Source: Sediminimonas sp. (lineage in GTDB: Bacteria; Pseudomonadota; Alphaproteobacteria; Rhodobacterales; Rhodobacteraceae). From it: 33,480 nt of DNA. The notes beneath the pieces are model-generated. The model did no database searches. It was not told the origin of the DNA and saw nothing but the letters and a program-made list of their open reading frames with translations. Below are positions 17,329 to 25,728 of the stretch, in pieces. Within the stretch, counting starts at the first letter, position 1; each line of letters opens with the position of its first letter. The position numbers and the translations under genes were made by a program. The stretch spans positions 1 to 33,480 of the forward strand of contig NZ_JAGXFK010000052.1 of assembly GCF_024637375.1 (NCBI RefSeq), in the 5' to 3' direction.

Positions 17329-18190
17329 AGCTCTTGCGGATCAGCGACCCGGCACCGTGTTCGGTGAACAGCTCCAGCAAGGTGCAATTGGGCGCCCGCC
17401 CGTCAAGGATGACCACCGCGCGCACGCCGCCCTCGATCGCCGCGAGTGCCGTTTCGGTCTTGGGGATCATGCCGCCCGCGATCACGCCGTCGTCGGTCAT
17501 CTGGCGGATCTGGTCGGCGGTCAGGTCGGTCATGACCTCGCCGTCGGCGCCCCTGACACCGTCCACGTCAGTCAGCAGTAGCAGCCGGTCGGCCCTGAGC
17601 GCGGCAGCGATGGCGCCGGCGGCGGTGTCGCCGTTGATGTTGAACGTCTCGCCATGGCGCCCGGCGCCCAGGGGCGCGATGACCGGGATGATGCCCGCGT
17701 CGAACAGCGTGTGCAGCAGGGACGGGTCGATTTCCGAGGGCGTCCCCACCAGGCCCAGTCGCGGGTCAGTCTGGTCGCAGGTGATCAGCCGCGAATCCTT
17801 GCCCGAAAGGCCGATGGCACGACCGCCCTGGTCGTTGATCGCCTGGACGATGCGTTTATTCACCCGCCCCGACAGGACCATTTCCACCACGTTCATCGTG
17901 GCCTCGTCGGTGACCCGCTTGCCGTCCACGAAGTGCGATTCGATATGCAACTGTTTCAACATCGCGTTGATCATCGGGCCGCCGCCATGCACCAAGACAG
18001 GGTTCACGCCGACCTGTCGCATCAGCACGATATCGCGCGCAAAGGTTTCCATCGCGGCGTCGTCGCCCATGGCATGGCCACCGAACTTGATCACCACGAT
18101 GGCGCCGGCGTAGCGTTGCAGATACGGCAGCGCCTCGGAAAGCGTGCGGGCGGTGGCGATCCAGTCGCGATTCATTTTCTGCGTTCTCAT
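17321..18190 (-). CDS. argB: acetylglutamate kinase
   Basis: ArgB phosphorylates N-acetylglutamate in the second step of arginine synthesis. The 289-residue product shows the amino-acid-kinase signature [10 protein letters not shown], the substrate loop [13 protein letters not shown], and [31 protein letters not shown] and the ATP-binding TDVDGVRG follow. The long N-terminal helix (residues 1-25) and C-terminal part are typical of the arginine-sensitive hexameric enzymes. I chose ATG 18190 with GAGGGA seven bases upstream rather than the longer open frame to 18250. The internal MNRDW start at 18175 is possible but has no ribosome-binding site. Confidence 0.95.
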   Translation of the reverse strand: MRTQKMNRDWIATARTLSEALPYLQRYAGAIVVIKFGGHAMGDDAAMETFARDIVLMRQVGVNPVLVHGGGPMINAMLKQLHIESHFVDGKRVTDEATMNVVEMVLSGRVNKRIVQAINDQGGRAIGLSGKDSRLITCDQTDPRLGLVGTPSEIDPSLLHTLFDAGIIPVIAPLGAGRHGETFNINGDTAAGAIAAALRADRLLLLTDVDGVRGADGEVMTDLTADQIRQMTDDGVIAGGMIPKTETALAAIEGGVRAVVILDGRAPNCTLLELFTEHGAGSLIRKSFD

Positions 18191-18265
18191 CCCTTGTTCC
18201 CTCGCACGGTGCCCCCTGTTAGCGGCTCGGGCGGGCGCTGCCAAGGGCACCGAGGAGAGTGCGGC

Positions 18266-18916
18266 TCATGCCATGGTTGCGATGATGCTGCGCAACGTGG
18301 CGATGCCGGTGCCCGTTTCGCTGGATGTCATCACGATTTCGGGAAAGGCCGCCGGGTGCACGGCCAGCGCCTGGCGCACCCGTGTCAGGACGGCATCGCG
18401 ATCGGCGCGCTTGACCTTGTCGGCCTTGGTCAGGACCGCCTGGAACGTGACCGCGGCGCTGTCGAGCAGCGCAAGGATTTCCTCGTCCACCGGCTTCACG
18501 CCGTGGCGCGCGTCGATCAGCACGAAAGCGCGGCGCAATGTCTGGCGCCCGGACAGATACTGCTTGAGCAGCCGCTGCCATTTCTCCACCACCGCCACCG
18601 GCGCGTTGGCATAGCCGTAACCGGGCAGGTCGACCAGGTAGTGGCTGTCGGTGAGGGTGAAGAAATTGATCTCCTGGGTGCGGCCGGGGGTGTTGGAGGC
18701 GCGCGCAAGCGCCTTGCGGCCGGTGAGCGCATTGATAAGGCTTGACTTTCCAACGTTGGAGCGACCGGCGAAACAGATTTCAAGCCGATCGGCCGGGGGC
18801 AGGCCGGACATGGCGACCACGCCTTTGAGAAATTCGGTCGGACCCGCGAACAGGCGCCGCCCGGCCTCTGCCGTGGCGGCATCCGGCTCGGGGGCGAGTG
18901 GGAAGGGCAGCGTCAT
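18266..18916 (-). CDS. engB: ribosome-biogenesis GTP-binding protein EngB/YihA/YsxC
   Basis: EngB is an essential GTPase in large-subunit assembly. The 216-residue product has the G1 P-loop GRSNVGKS at residues 51-58, a G2 threonine in NTPGRTQEINFF, G3 DLPGYGYA, G4 TKADKVKRAD and G5 TSSETGTG. The EngB-specific GYGYA and the short length separate it from Era and Der. It lies 43 bases after yidC and 75 bases before argB on the same strand, matching a conserved alphaproteobacterial order. Confidence 0.95.
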   Translation of the reverse strand: MTLPFPLAPEPDAATAEAGRRLFAGPTEFLKGVVAMSGLPPADRLEICFAGRSNVGKSSLINALTGRKALARASNTPGRTQEINFFTLTDSHYLVDLPGYGYANAPVAVVEKWQRLLKQYLSGRQTLRRAFVLIDARHGVKPVDEEILALLDSAAVTFQAVLTKADKVKRADRDAVLTRVRQALAVHPAAFPEIVMTSSETGTGIATLRSIIATMA

Positions 18917-18959
18917 GCGCCGGCCCCTGCCACGCCGCCGGGATGCGCGGCAGGTGGTG

Positions 18960-20798
18960 TCATTTCCCGTCCTCGTCCGGGGCCTTCTTGCGGAAGCTCG
19001 AAATGATGTTGCCGAACACGTCGGGTTTGTAGCCCTGGCTGCGCATGATCAGGTATTGTTGCGAGAAAGTGATGATGTTGTTCGCGATCCAGTAAAGCAC
19101 CAGACCGCTGGCAAAGCTTCCGAGCATGAACATGAACACCCACGGCATCCAGGCGAATATCATCTTCTGCGTTGCGTCGGTGGGGGCCGGATTGAGCTTT
19201 TGCTGCAGGAACATCGATACGCCCAGGCAGATCGGCATGACGCCGATGAACAGCAGCGCCAAGATCGAGTTGGGCTCGGGCGCGGCCCATGGCAGGATGC
19301 CGAAGAGGTTGAATATCGACGACGGGTCGGGGGCGCTGAGATCCCTGATCCAGCCCACCCAGGGCGCGTGACGCAGCTCGAGCGTGACGAAAATCACCTT
19401 GTAGAGCGAGAAAAAGATCGGGATCTGCAACAGGATCGGCAGACACCCCGAGGCCGGGTTGACCTTTTCCTTCTTGTAAAGCTCCATCATCTCCTGCTGC
19501 AGCTTCTGGCGGTCGTCACCGACGGACTGCTTGATTTCCTCCATCTTGGGCTGAAGTTCCTTCATCTTCGCCATCGAGACATAGGACTTGTACGCAAGCG
19601 GAAACAGGATGGCCTTGATCAGGAGGGTCAGGCCGATGATGGCCCAGCCCATGCTGCCGACGATGCCCATGTCGGTCAGCGTCACGTTGAGCCAGTGCAG
19701 CACGGCGAAGATCGGCTTGGTCAGGAAAAAGAACCAGCCCCAGTCGATGGAATCGAGGAACTTCTGCACCCCGCCCTCGTTTTCATAAGCGCGGATGGTG
19801 GCCCATTCCTTGGCGCCGGCGAACAGGCGCGTGCGCGCGGTGGCGGTGTCGCCGGAGGCGATGGTTTGGGTGGGGAGCACCGCCTCGGTCTGGTAGGTTT
19901 CGCCGCGTGGGTCGTACTTTGCCACCGCCTTGAAGGGCGTACCCGCCTCGGGGATCAGCGTCGACATCCAGTAGTGATCGGTAAAACCGATCCAGCCGCC
20001 CTCGTTAACCTGCGTGACCTCGGCGCGCGCGCCTTCGCGGTCGTTGTAGTCGAAATCGGGCATGCTCGAATACCCGGTTTCGGTCAGTTCGCCATCGGCC
20101 ATGGCGATCAGGCCTTCGTGCAGGATGAAGAAGTTCTTGAGGTCGGGCGGTTCGCCGTGGCGGGTCAGGATGCCATAGGGGGCCAGGGTGACGGTCTGTG
20201 CGCCGGTATTCTCGACGCTTTGGGTTACCGAGAACATGAAATTCCGGTCGATCGCGATCTTGCGCCTGAAAACAAGCCCCTCGCCGTTCTCCCAGACCAG
20301 CGTGACAGGGCTTTCAGGGGTCAGGACGTCACCCCGTTCCACGCGCCACTCGGTGTTCGCCCCGGGCACCTGGTCCAGCGACAGGCCGGTGCCGGGCGCC
20401 CAGCCATAGAGCGCGTAGTAGGGGTTTTGCGACCCGCGCGGCGACAGGACGCTGACGATATCCGAGTCGGGTTCGATCGTCTCGCGGTAATCCTTGAGCG
20501 ACAGCTCGTCGATGCGTCCTCCGAGCAGCGCGATGGAACCCGCCACGCGCGGCGTGTCGATCTCGATTCGCGGGCTGTCGGCGACCGAAACAGCACCCTG
20601 CTGCGTGGGGCCGGTCGGGCTTTCGGCCGGCGCGGTTTCGGATGGCTGTGGGGTGCGCGCGTCGCCTTCAACGCTTTCGAGCGGGGCATTGGGATCGACC
20701 GGCTCCGGCTCGGGCGGCGGGAACAGGACGAACCAGATCAGGATCACCGCGAAACTGAGCGCCGTTGCCAGAATGAGGTTTTTGTTCTGATCATCCAT
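18960..20798 (-). CDS. yidC: membrane protein insertase YidC
   Basis: YidC inserts and folds inner-membrane proteins, alone or with SecYEG. The 612-residue product has an N-terminal anchor (residues 6-27) and a proline/acid-rich linker (PPPEPEPVDPNAP). A large periplasmic beta-sandwich domain (about 60-350) is followed by the YidC/Oxa1 core from about 365 to 585 with IGLTLLIKAILFPLAYKSYVSMAKMKELQPKM, GCLPILLQIPIFFSLYKVIF and LYWIANNIITFSQQYLIM, and a basic tail. ATG 20798 is the first in-frame start. In many bacteria yidC directly follows rnpA and yidD; here the EAL gene, ttcA and the unknown 124-aa gene lie between. Confidence 0.97.
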   Translation of the reverse strand: MDDQNKNLILATALSFAVILIWFVLFPPPEPEPVDPNAPLESVEGDARTPQPSETAPAESPTGPTQQGAVSVADSPRIEIDTPRVAGSIALLGGRIDELSLKDYRETIEPDSDIVSVLSPRGSQNPYYALYGWAPGTGLSLDQVPGANTEWRVERGDVLTPESPVTLVWENGEGLVFRRKIAIDRNFMFSVTQSVENTGAQTVTLAPYGILTRHGEPPDLKNFFILHEGLIAMADGELTETGYSSMPDFDYNDREGARAEVTQVNEGGWIGFTDHYWMSTLIPEAGTPFKAVAKYDPRGETYQTEAVLPTQTIASGDTATARTRLFAGAKEWATIRAYENEGGVQKFLDSIDWGWFFFLTKPIFAVLHWLNVTLTDMGIVGSMGWAIIGLTLLIKAILFPLAYKSYVSMAKMKELQPKMEEIKQSVGDDRQKLQQEMMELYKKEKVNPASGCLPILLQIPIFFSLYKVIFVTLELRHAPWVGWIRDLSAPDPSSIFNLFGILPWAAPEPNSILALLFIGVMPICLGVSMFLQQKLNPAPTDATQKMIFAWMPWVFMFMLGSFASGLVLYWIANNIITFSQQYLIMRSQGYKPDVFGNIISSFRKKAPDEDGK

Positions 20799-20833
20799 AT
20801 CGGGTGCAGCCTGTTCATTCCAAGGTCAGGCCG

Positions 20834-20862
20834 GTTCAACAGAGTGTGTCACCAAACGTCAA
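20834..20862 (-). promoter_or_regulatory. candidate promoter of yidC
   Basis: On the minus strand TTGACG (20862-20857) is followed after 17 bases by TTGAAC (20839-20834), 36 bases before the yidC start. The -35 is good and the -10 weak. It would allow yidC-engB-argB to be transcribed apart from the EAL gene. Confidence 0.35.
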
Positions 20863-20910
20863 GCGGAATATCGGGAAACAAGGGCGTTCGGCGGCGCCGG
20901 GCGGCCGGTG

Positions 20911-22440
20911 TCAGCCGGTTGCCCGGCCGATCCGCGGCAGCGTTCCGACCGCGCCTGCGTGGTGCCTGATCCAGCCTGATGTCTGCTCGATCGGCATTGG
21001 CCGGGCGATGCCGAACCCCTGCACGAAACCGCAACCGAGCTGGGCAACAACCGCGTGTTCGCCGGCGGTTTCCACGCCCTCGGCGAGCGTGTCGAGCCCG
21101 AGCTGGTCGGCCATGGTCAGCATGGCCGACAGCATGCGCTGCTGATCGGCGTCACGGTCGATCCGTGTGACGAAGGACCGGTCGATCTTGAGCCGGCTCA
21201 CCTGGAACCGTCTGATCGAGGCGATCGAGGCGTGGCCGGTGCCGAAATCGTCAAGGTCGATGGCGCAACCGAGATCGGCCAAGGCGCTGATGTTGCGGGT
21301 CACCACGTCGTCCGAGGCCGGGATGACAACCGTTTCCAGAACCTCGACGGTCAGGCGCCGCGGCGGTAGGTCGAAGCGGTCGAGTTCCCATGCGATGCGA
21401 TCGACGAGGCGCGGATCGCGCAGGTCCGCGCCGGCGAAGTTCACCGCGACACAGGGCACGTCGAGCCCCTCGCCATCCCAGTGCCGCAGCGCCTCCAGCG
21501 AGCGGGTCACCATTTCCTGCGCCAGCCTTTCGAGGTTGCCGGTTTCCTCGAGCACCGGCAGAAAGTCCGCCGGTGGGATCATGCCGCGCCTCGGGTGGTG
21601 CCAGCGCGCCAGCGCCTCGAACCCGCTGACATGCCCGGTATCGGTCGAGATCTGCGGCTGGAACCATGGCCGAAACTGCCCGGTTTCCAACCCGTGCGCC
21701 GCATCGTCGCGCAGTTGTGCGCCGATCGCTGCCGGCGCAGGCATGGCGCCGGAATGCGCACGGATCGCCGACGGGCCATTGCGGCGCGCATCGGCGAGCG
21801 CAGCCTCGGCGGCGCTTAGCAGATCGGCAGCGCCGGCGCCCGGGTTGCGCGCCGCGGTGCAGAACCCCACCGACCACGACGCGGCGACCGCGGTCGCGTC
21901 GATCGAGACGGGTTCTTCCAGCGCGGTCTGGACCCGGGCCGAGAGCTGTATCATCGTTTCGAGGTCGAGCCGCGGTACCGGCGCAAGGACCACGGCAACG
22001 TGGCCGCGGGGCAGCGCGAACATCCGGTCGGCCTGTCGCAAGGCGCCGGGCAGGCGCGCCAGGCAGCGTTCCATCACGGTGTCGCGCGCGCTTGCGCCGT
22101 GGTCGCGCGCCAGGTGGTCGGCGTCGTCCATGGCCATCATCAGGCACGCCGTGGCGTTGCCGCCTTCACCGGCCTCGCGCAGCGTGTCGGCGAGCGTGGC
22201 CTCTACCCGTGCCCGGTTGTGGCGCGGCGCGCCGTCGTCGGAAGTGTCGGAGATGGCGAAACTGCCCGCGAGCGCATGGAGCGCAGGCAACCCGAGCGCG
22301 GTGGCCAGCAGCCATGCCTCGCCCCCGAACCAGAACGCGCCCAGCGACAGCGCCGGCATGAAGGCCAGTGCCTGAGGCCCGCGCAGGGCCGCCCCGACGC
22401 GGCGGCGTCCTGTCCGTGTGGCGATATCGCGGGCTGTCAT
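20911..22440 (-). CDS. EAL-domain c-di-GMP phosphodiesterase with degenerate GGDEF
   Basis: The 509-residue product starts with a hydrophobic hairpin (about residues 24-62), then a GGDEF-like fold (about 75-225), then an EAL domain (about 240-495). In the GGDEF fold the signature position reads LPRGHVAVVL (143-152), so it cannot be a normal cyclase. The EAL domain keeps the catalytic set: FEALARW (E275), VNFA (N334), EVLET (E366, E369), LDDFGTG (D396, D397), K418 and AEGVET (E454). It is therefore probably an active phosphodiesterase that hydrolyses c-di-GMP, with the GGDEF relic perhaps a GTP sensor. ATG 22440 is preferred to the TTG three bases earlier. It sits between ttcA and yidC. Confidence 0.9.
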   Translation of the reverse strand: MTARDIATRTGRRRVGAALRGPQALAFMPALSLGAFWFGGEAWLLATALGLPALHALAGSFAISDTSDDGAPRHNRARVEATLADTLREAGEGGNATACLMMAMDDADHLARDHGASARDTVMERCLARLPGALRQADRMFALPRGHVAVVLAPVPRLDLETMIQLSARVQTALEEPVSIDATAVAASWSVGFCTAARNPGAGAADLLSAAEAALADARRNGPSAIRAHSGAMPAPAAIGAQLRDDAAHGLETGQFRPWFQPQISTDTGHVSGFEALARWHHPRRGMIPPADFLPVLEETGNLERLAQEMVTRSLEALRHWDGEGLDVPCVAVNFAGADLRDPRLVDRIAWELDRFDLPPRRLTVEVLETVVIPASDDVVTRNISALADLGCAIDLDDFGTGHASIASIRRFQVSRLKIDRSFVTRIDRDADQQRMLSAMLTMADQLGLDTLAEGVETAGEHAVVAQLGCGFVQGFGIARPMPIEQTSGWIRHHAGAVGTLPRIGRATG

Positions 22441-22498
22441 CAAGGCGGTCCCCGGCTGTCATGCCGAAGAACGCTAGGAGAACATCGTCAACGGGGAT

Positions 22499-23380
22499 TT
22501 AACGCAAACGTGGAATTTCGACCGGGTTTTCTTCAACCTGTTCCGACCCGAGCGTCAGGCCGGCGAAGTCGAACAGCGCCGGGTCCAGCAGGTGCGAGGG
22601 CCGCGTGTTCATTAGCGCGCGGAACATCACCTGCCGGCGTCCGGGGTTGTTCTTTTCCCACTGGTCGAGGATCGCCTTGACCTGCTGACGTTGCAGCCCG
22701 TCCTGGCTGCCGCACAGATCACAGGGGATGATGGGGTAGGCCATGGCGCGAGCGAATTTCTCGCAATCGGCCTCGGCCACATGGGCCAGCGGGCGATAGA
22801 CGAACAGATCCCCCTCTTCGTTGACCAGCTTGGGCGGCATCGTGGCCAGCCGTCCGCCGTGAAAGAGGTTCATGAAGAAGGTCTCCAGGATGTCATCGCG
22901 GTGATGGCCCAGCACCACGGCCGAGCACCCTTCTTCGCGCGCGATGCGGTAGAGATGCCCGCGCCTGAGCCGCGAGCACAGTGCGCAGTAGGTGCGCCCC
23001 TGTGGCACCTTGTCGACAACCACGCTGTAGGTGTCCTGGTACTCGATCCGGTGCGGCACGCCCATGCGTTCGAGGAACTCTGGCAGCACGGTTGCCGGGA
23101 ATCCCGGCTGCCCCTGGTCGAGGTTGCAGGCCAGCAGATCGACCGGCAAAAGCCCGCGCCACTGCAACTCGTGCAGCACTGCCAGCAGGGTGTAGCTGTC
23201 CTTGCCACCCGACATGCAGATCAGCCACCGGGGCCGATCCGCCGCGGCGCGGTCAACCATGCCGTACTGGTCGATGGCCTCGCGCGCGTTCTGCACGATC
23301 CGTTTGCGGAGTTTCTTGAACTCCGTGGTTTTCGGTGCCCCATGAAAGAGCGGATGAATATCGTCGGCATTGTCCAGCAT
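22499..23380 (-). CDS. ttcA: tRNA 2-thiocytidine(32) synthetase TtcA
   Basis: TtcA thiolates cytidine 32 of certain tRNAs using ATP and an oxygen-sensitive 4Fe-4S cluster. The 293-residue product has the PP-loop SGGKDS at residues 57-62 and two CxxC motifs that hold the cluster, C132-x2-C135 (YCALC) and C220-x2-C223 (PCDLC). [22 protein letters not shown] is the usual TtcA segment between them. Length is typical. It is divergent from the unknown plus-strand gene at 23498 and 58 bases upstream of the EAL gene. Confidence 0.95.
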   Translation of the reverse strand: MLDNADDIHPLFHGAPKTTEFKKLRKRIVQNAREAIDQYGMVDRAAADRPRWLICMSGGKDSYTLLAVLHELQWRGLLPVDLLACNLDQGQPGFPATVLPEFLERMGVPHRIEYQDTYSVVVDKVPQGRTYCALCSRLRRGHLYRIAREEGCSAVVLGHHRDDILETFFMNLFHGGRLATMPPKLVNEEGDLFVYRPLAHVAEADCEKFARAMAYPIIPCDLCGSQDGLQRQQVKAILDQWEKNNPGRRQVMFRALMNTRPSHLLDPALFDFAGLTLGSEQVEENPVEIPRLR

Positions 23381-23427
23381 GGTGCATGATTACAGGGCGC
23401 CGCGGTTTGCCGCAAGATCACGACAGG

Positions 23428-23469
23428 CTGAGGTAGATCAAATCGTCGCGGCTGGCTGTGTGGTATGTT
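23428..23469 (+). promoter_or_regulatory. FNR/FixK-type box plus -10, class II geometry
   Basis: CTGAG-GTAG-ATCAA at 23428-23441 resembles the FNR/FixK consensus TTGAT-N4-ATCAA, with one perfect half and a divergent half. TATGTT at 23464-23469 begins exactly 22 bases after the box ends, so the box centre falls at -41.5 of a predicted start near 23476. That is the classic class II position. The gene served would be the 124-aa unknown at 23498; toward ttcA no -10 is present at the matching distance. Confidence 0.5.
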
Positions 23470-23497
23470 CGCGACATTGGCCGGCAGGGAGGCGATG

Positions 23498-23872
23498 ATG
23501 GTCGACAAGGACGAACGCTCCATCCTGAACTTCGAGATCACCGCGGAGCACGGCAGCGGCAAGCTGCGTGTGGTGATCCCGTGGTTCACCGGCAAGCCAG
23601 GCTGGCAGGGCAGCCCCGGGCACCTGATCGGCGCGTATTCGGGTATTCCCTACTGGAAAGGCAACGAACTGGGGCTGTTCTCGGCGGATGGGGGCCCCCA
23701 GACAGAGCGACCTTTCGCGGTGCTCGTGGCTCCGCCCGAGGGGCTGGACGATGCGCCTTTCGGGACCACGGGCGTGATCCGGTTTCACGACGGCACGGCA
23801 GGAACCTGGAAGAAGATCAAACCCGCGCAGAAACCAGAAGGCACGACGCAGGAGGACTTTCAGGGGTTCTGA
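23498..23872 (+). CDS. uncharacterised small soluble protein
   Basis: A 124-residue protein with no signal peptide or membrane segment. It begins MVDKDERSILNFEITAEHG and is rich in glycine, proline and aromatic residues (VVIPWFTGKPGWQG, YSGIPYWKG). It looks beta-rich and ends in a charged, probably disordered tail (KIKPAQKPEGTTQEDFQGF). I do not recognise a family. The start is chosen at ATG 23498 because AGGGAGG at 23486-23492 lies five bases upstream; ATG 23495 and 23465 are in-frame alternatives. It is alone on its strand between ttcA and yidD and has a candidate FNR-type promoter, so a low-oxygen role is possible but unproven. Confidence 0.72.
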   Translation: MVDKDERSILNFEITAEHGSGKLRVVIPWFTGKPGWQGSPGHLIGAYSGIPYWKGNELGLFSADGGPQTERPFAVLVAPPEGLDDAPFGTTGVIRFHDGTAGTWKKIKPAQKPEGTTQEDFQGF

Positions 23873-23884
23873 AGCCGCCCGACC

Positions 23885-24106
23885 TCAATCGGGGACGTTG
23901 TCCACGCCATGTCCGCCCCACGGATGACAGCGCCCGATGCGTCGCGCGGCCAGCCAAGTGCCCCTGATGGCGCCGTGCTTTTGCAGCGCCTCCAGCGCAT
24001 AGGCGCTGCAAGTGGGCTGATAGCGGCAGCCGTGCCCCACCCACGGGCTGAAAAGCAGCCGGTAGGCGCGCACCGGCAGGGCCACGATATGGGCCAGCGG
24101 CGTCAT
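23885..24106 (-). CDS. yidD: membrane protein insertion efficiency factor YidD
   Basis: YidD is a small peripheral membrane protein linked to YidC-dependent insertion. The 73-residue product has the family core [26 protein letters not shown] (split around the conserved cysteines), an N-terminal amphipathic helix ([13 protein letters not shown]) and the terminal [14 protein letters not shown]. Its ATG overlaps the rnpA stop (ATGA). Length is normal. Confidence 0.93.
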   Translation of the reverse strand: MTPLAHIVALPVRAYRLLFSPWVGHGCRYQPTCSAYALEALQKHGAIRGTWLAARRIGRCHPWGGHGVDNVPD

Positions 24107-24519
24107 GCCCGGCCCCCGTGCAGTTTGTCGAGGGCGCGCACCAGGTCGCGGCGCAGATCGTCGAAGGGGCGTGTTGCGGTGACGTCGCGACGCCCGATCA
24201 GGACATAATCCCAGCCGGGTCGCCCGTGGGCGGGCAGTTCCAGCCGCGCCACTTCGCGCAGGCGGCGCTTGGCGCGGTTGCGCGCCACCGCGTTGCCAAC
24301 CTTTTTCGAGCAGGTGAACCCGACTCGGATGGCATCGCCGGCCTCGCCCTCGGGTCGCTTGCGTGCCTGCACCATCATGGCCGGGGTGCCCTGCCGCGCG
24401 CTGCGCGCTGCGCGCAGGAAATCAGCCCGGTGCCGCAAGGGGTGCAGACATGCAGATACCGCCGGGGGCGCGTTTCCCCGGCTGGCGCTGCCATCCGTGG
24501 GGGCCTCCGGCGGTATCAT
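24103..24519 (-). CDS. rnpA: ribonuclease P protein component
   Basis: RnpA binds the catalytic RNase P RNA and helps recognise pre-tRNA leaders. The 138-residue product has the N-terminal [14 protein letters not shown] block, then [28 protein letters not shown], holding the RNR signature, and a C-terminal [23 protein letters not shown]. The N-terminal extension of about 30 residues before RADFL is longer than in E. coli; I keep ATG 24519 because it lies 20 bases after rpmH. An internal start is possible but no ribosome-binding site stands out. Operon: rpmH-rnpA-yidD. Confidence 0.93.
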   Translation of the reverse strand: MIPPEAPTDGSASRGNAPPAVSACLHPLRHRADFLRAARSARQGTPAMMVQARKRPEGEAGDAIRVGFTCSKKVGNAVARNRAKRRLREVARLELPAHGRPGWDYVLIGRRDVTATRPFDDLRRDLVRALDKLHGGRA

Positions 24520-24539
24520 GTCCGAATCGATCCGTGCGG

Positions 24540-24674
24540 TCAGGCGCTCAGATTCTTGCGGCCGCGGGCGCGGCGAGCGTTCAGGATCTTGCGGCCGGCC
24601 TTGGTGGCCATGCGCGCGCGAAAGCCGTGCCGGTTCTTGCGAACACGGTTCGAGGGTTGAAAGGTGCGCTTCAT
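24540..24674 (-). CDS. rpmH: 50S ribosomal protein L34
   Basis: A 44-residue, highly basic protein of the large subunit. Read on the minus strand from ATG 24674, it starts [19 protein letters not shown], continues [19 protein letters not shown] and ends RKNLSA before TGA. This is essentially the family consensus at the usual length. It opens the rpmH-rnpA-yidD operon and has a strong promoter about 75 bases upstream. Confidence 0.97.
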   Translation of the reverse strand: MKRTFQPSNRVRKNRHGFRARMATKAGRKILNARRARGRKNLSA

Positions 24675-24748
24675 CGCTCCGTCTCCAGATACTGCGGCCG
24701 GGTGCGGGTGCGGATCATGCCGCCCGAGCCAGTAAACTTCAAACCCGC

Positions 24749-24777
24749 CCTATAGGCGCGGGCGCGGGATAAGTCAA
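24749..24777 (-). promoter_or_regulatory. promoter of rpmH-rnpA-yidD
   Basis: On the minus strand TTGACT (24777-24772) and TATAGG (24754-24749) are separated by exactly 17 bases. Five of six and four of six positions match the sigma70 consensus. This leaves a leader of roughly 70 bases before rpmH. Confidence 0.8.
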
Positions 24778-24841
24778 ACCTGCGCGCACCGATTTTCGCC
24801 GAAACGCGTGCGGGCGGCCTATTGTTACAGTTTCGTCCCGA

Positions 24842-24909
24842 GGTGACCGCGATGGTCACCCCGGATCAAGGCGCCGTGAAGCCCCTATCAACGCGGTGCG
24901 AAACACCGC
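24842..24909. promoter_or_regulatory. two perfect dyads upstream of the TVP38 gene
   Basis: GGTGACC (24842-24848) and GGTCACC (24854-24860) form a perfect inverted repeat with a five-base spacer. GCGGTG (24893-24898) and CACCGC (24904-24909) form a second one with loop CGAAA, ending immediately before an ATG at 24910. They lie in the intergenic stretch between the rpmH promoter and the TVP38 gene. The first could be an operator and the second a leader hairpin. Otherwise 24675-24957 holds only the rpmH leader and promoter. Confidence 0.4.
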
Positions 24910-24957
24910 ATGTTCACTCGGAACGAAGGAATGCGCAGAAACGGGGTATCCGCACTC

Positions 24958-25728
24958 ATGGCCGACCGCAGCAACACGCCCCTTGCCTCGCCCGAGAGAC
25001 GGGCCATCAATCGCGCCGCGCGGCCTGGCCCTTGGCGCCGATTGCCGCTGCTCGTCGTGCTGGCCGTGGCCGCGGTGGGCACGTTCCTGCTGCGCGATCA
25101 CGTCACCTTTGACGCGCTGCGCGATAATCGCGAGGCGTTGCTGGCCTTCCGTGATGCACATTACGCGCTGACGGTGCTGGCCTTCATGGCGACCTATGTC
25201 GTGATCGTGGCCTTCTCATTGCCGGGTGCGACGGTGGCCACGCTCACCGGCGGCTTCCTGTTCTCGACATTTCCGGGGGTGCTGTTCAACGTGGGCGCGG
25301 CGACGCTGGGCGCGATCGGTATCTACCTGGCCGCCCGCTGGGGGCTGGGCGACCGGCTGGCGGCGCGGATGGACGCAGGCGCCGGCACGATCAAGCGCAT
25401 GAAGGACGGCATCGACAAGAACCAGTGGTCGATGCTGTTCCTGATCCGGCTGGTGCCGGCGGTGCCGTTTTTTGTCGCCAACATCGTCCCGGCGCTGGTC
25501 GGGGTCGGGCTGTGGCGCTTTGCCATATCCACATTTCTGGGCATCATTCCCGGCGCTCTGGTCTATACGTCGGTGGGGGCGGGCCTGGGCAAGGTGTTTG
25601 CCCGTGGCGAAACGCCTGACATGGGGGTGATCTTCGAGCCCCATATCCTGTTGCCGATCCTGGGGCTGTGCGCATTGGCGGCGCTGCCGATCGTGCTGAG
25701 GGCCGTGCGCGGGCGAAAGGGACTGTAA
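24958..25728 (+). CDS. TVP38/TMEM64 (DedA-like, VTT domain) membrane protein
   Basis: The 256-residue product has an N-terminal anchor (LPLLVVLAVAAVGTFLL) and a VTT/SNARE-associated domain. That domain shows FSLPGATVATLTGGFLFSTFPGVLFNVGAATLGAIGIYLAARWG, the conserved FLIRLVPAVPFFVANIVPALVG re-entrant region, and FLGIIPGALVYTSVGAGLG. The family is implicated in lipid scrambling or membrane homeostasis, but its role in bacteria is unsettled. The start is uncertain: ATG 24958 gives the family-typical short N-terminus, 24931 has AAGGA directly abutting, and 24910 abuts a hairpin. The stop overlaps the next ATG by one base (TAATG). Adjacent or fused TVP38 and mercuric-reductase-like genes occur widely, suggesting a functional link. 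Confidence 0.88.
   Translation: MADRSNTPLASPERRAINRAARPGPWRRLPLLVVLAVAAVGTFLLRDHVTFDALRDNREALLAFRDAHYALTVLAFMATYVVIVAFSLPGATVATLTGGFLFSTFPGVLFNVGAATLGAIGIYLAARWGLGDRLAARMDAGAGTIKRMKDGIDKNQWSMLFLIRLVPAVPFFVANIVPALVGVGLWRFAISTFLGIIPGALVYTSVGAGLGKVFARGETPDMGVIFEPHILLPILGLCALAALPIVLRAVRGRKGL

Noticed and set aside
18651..20969. 772-codon plus-strand frame opposite yidC
   Set aside because: Antisense shadow of yidC and engB with no recognisable domain.
24766..24777. DnaA box or origin next to rpmH
   Set aside because: TTATCC is present on the minus strand but continues CGCG rather than ACA, there is only one copy, and dnaA is absent.
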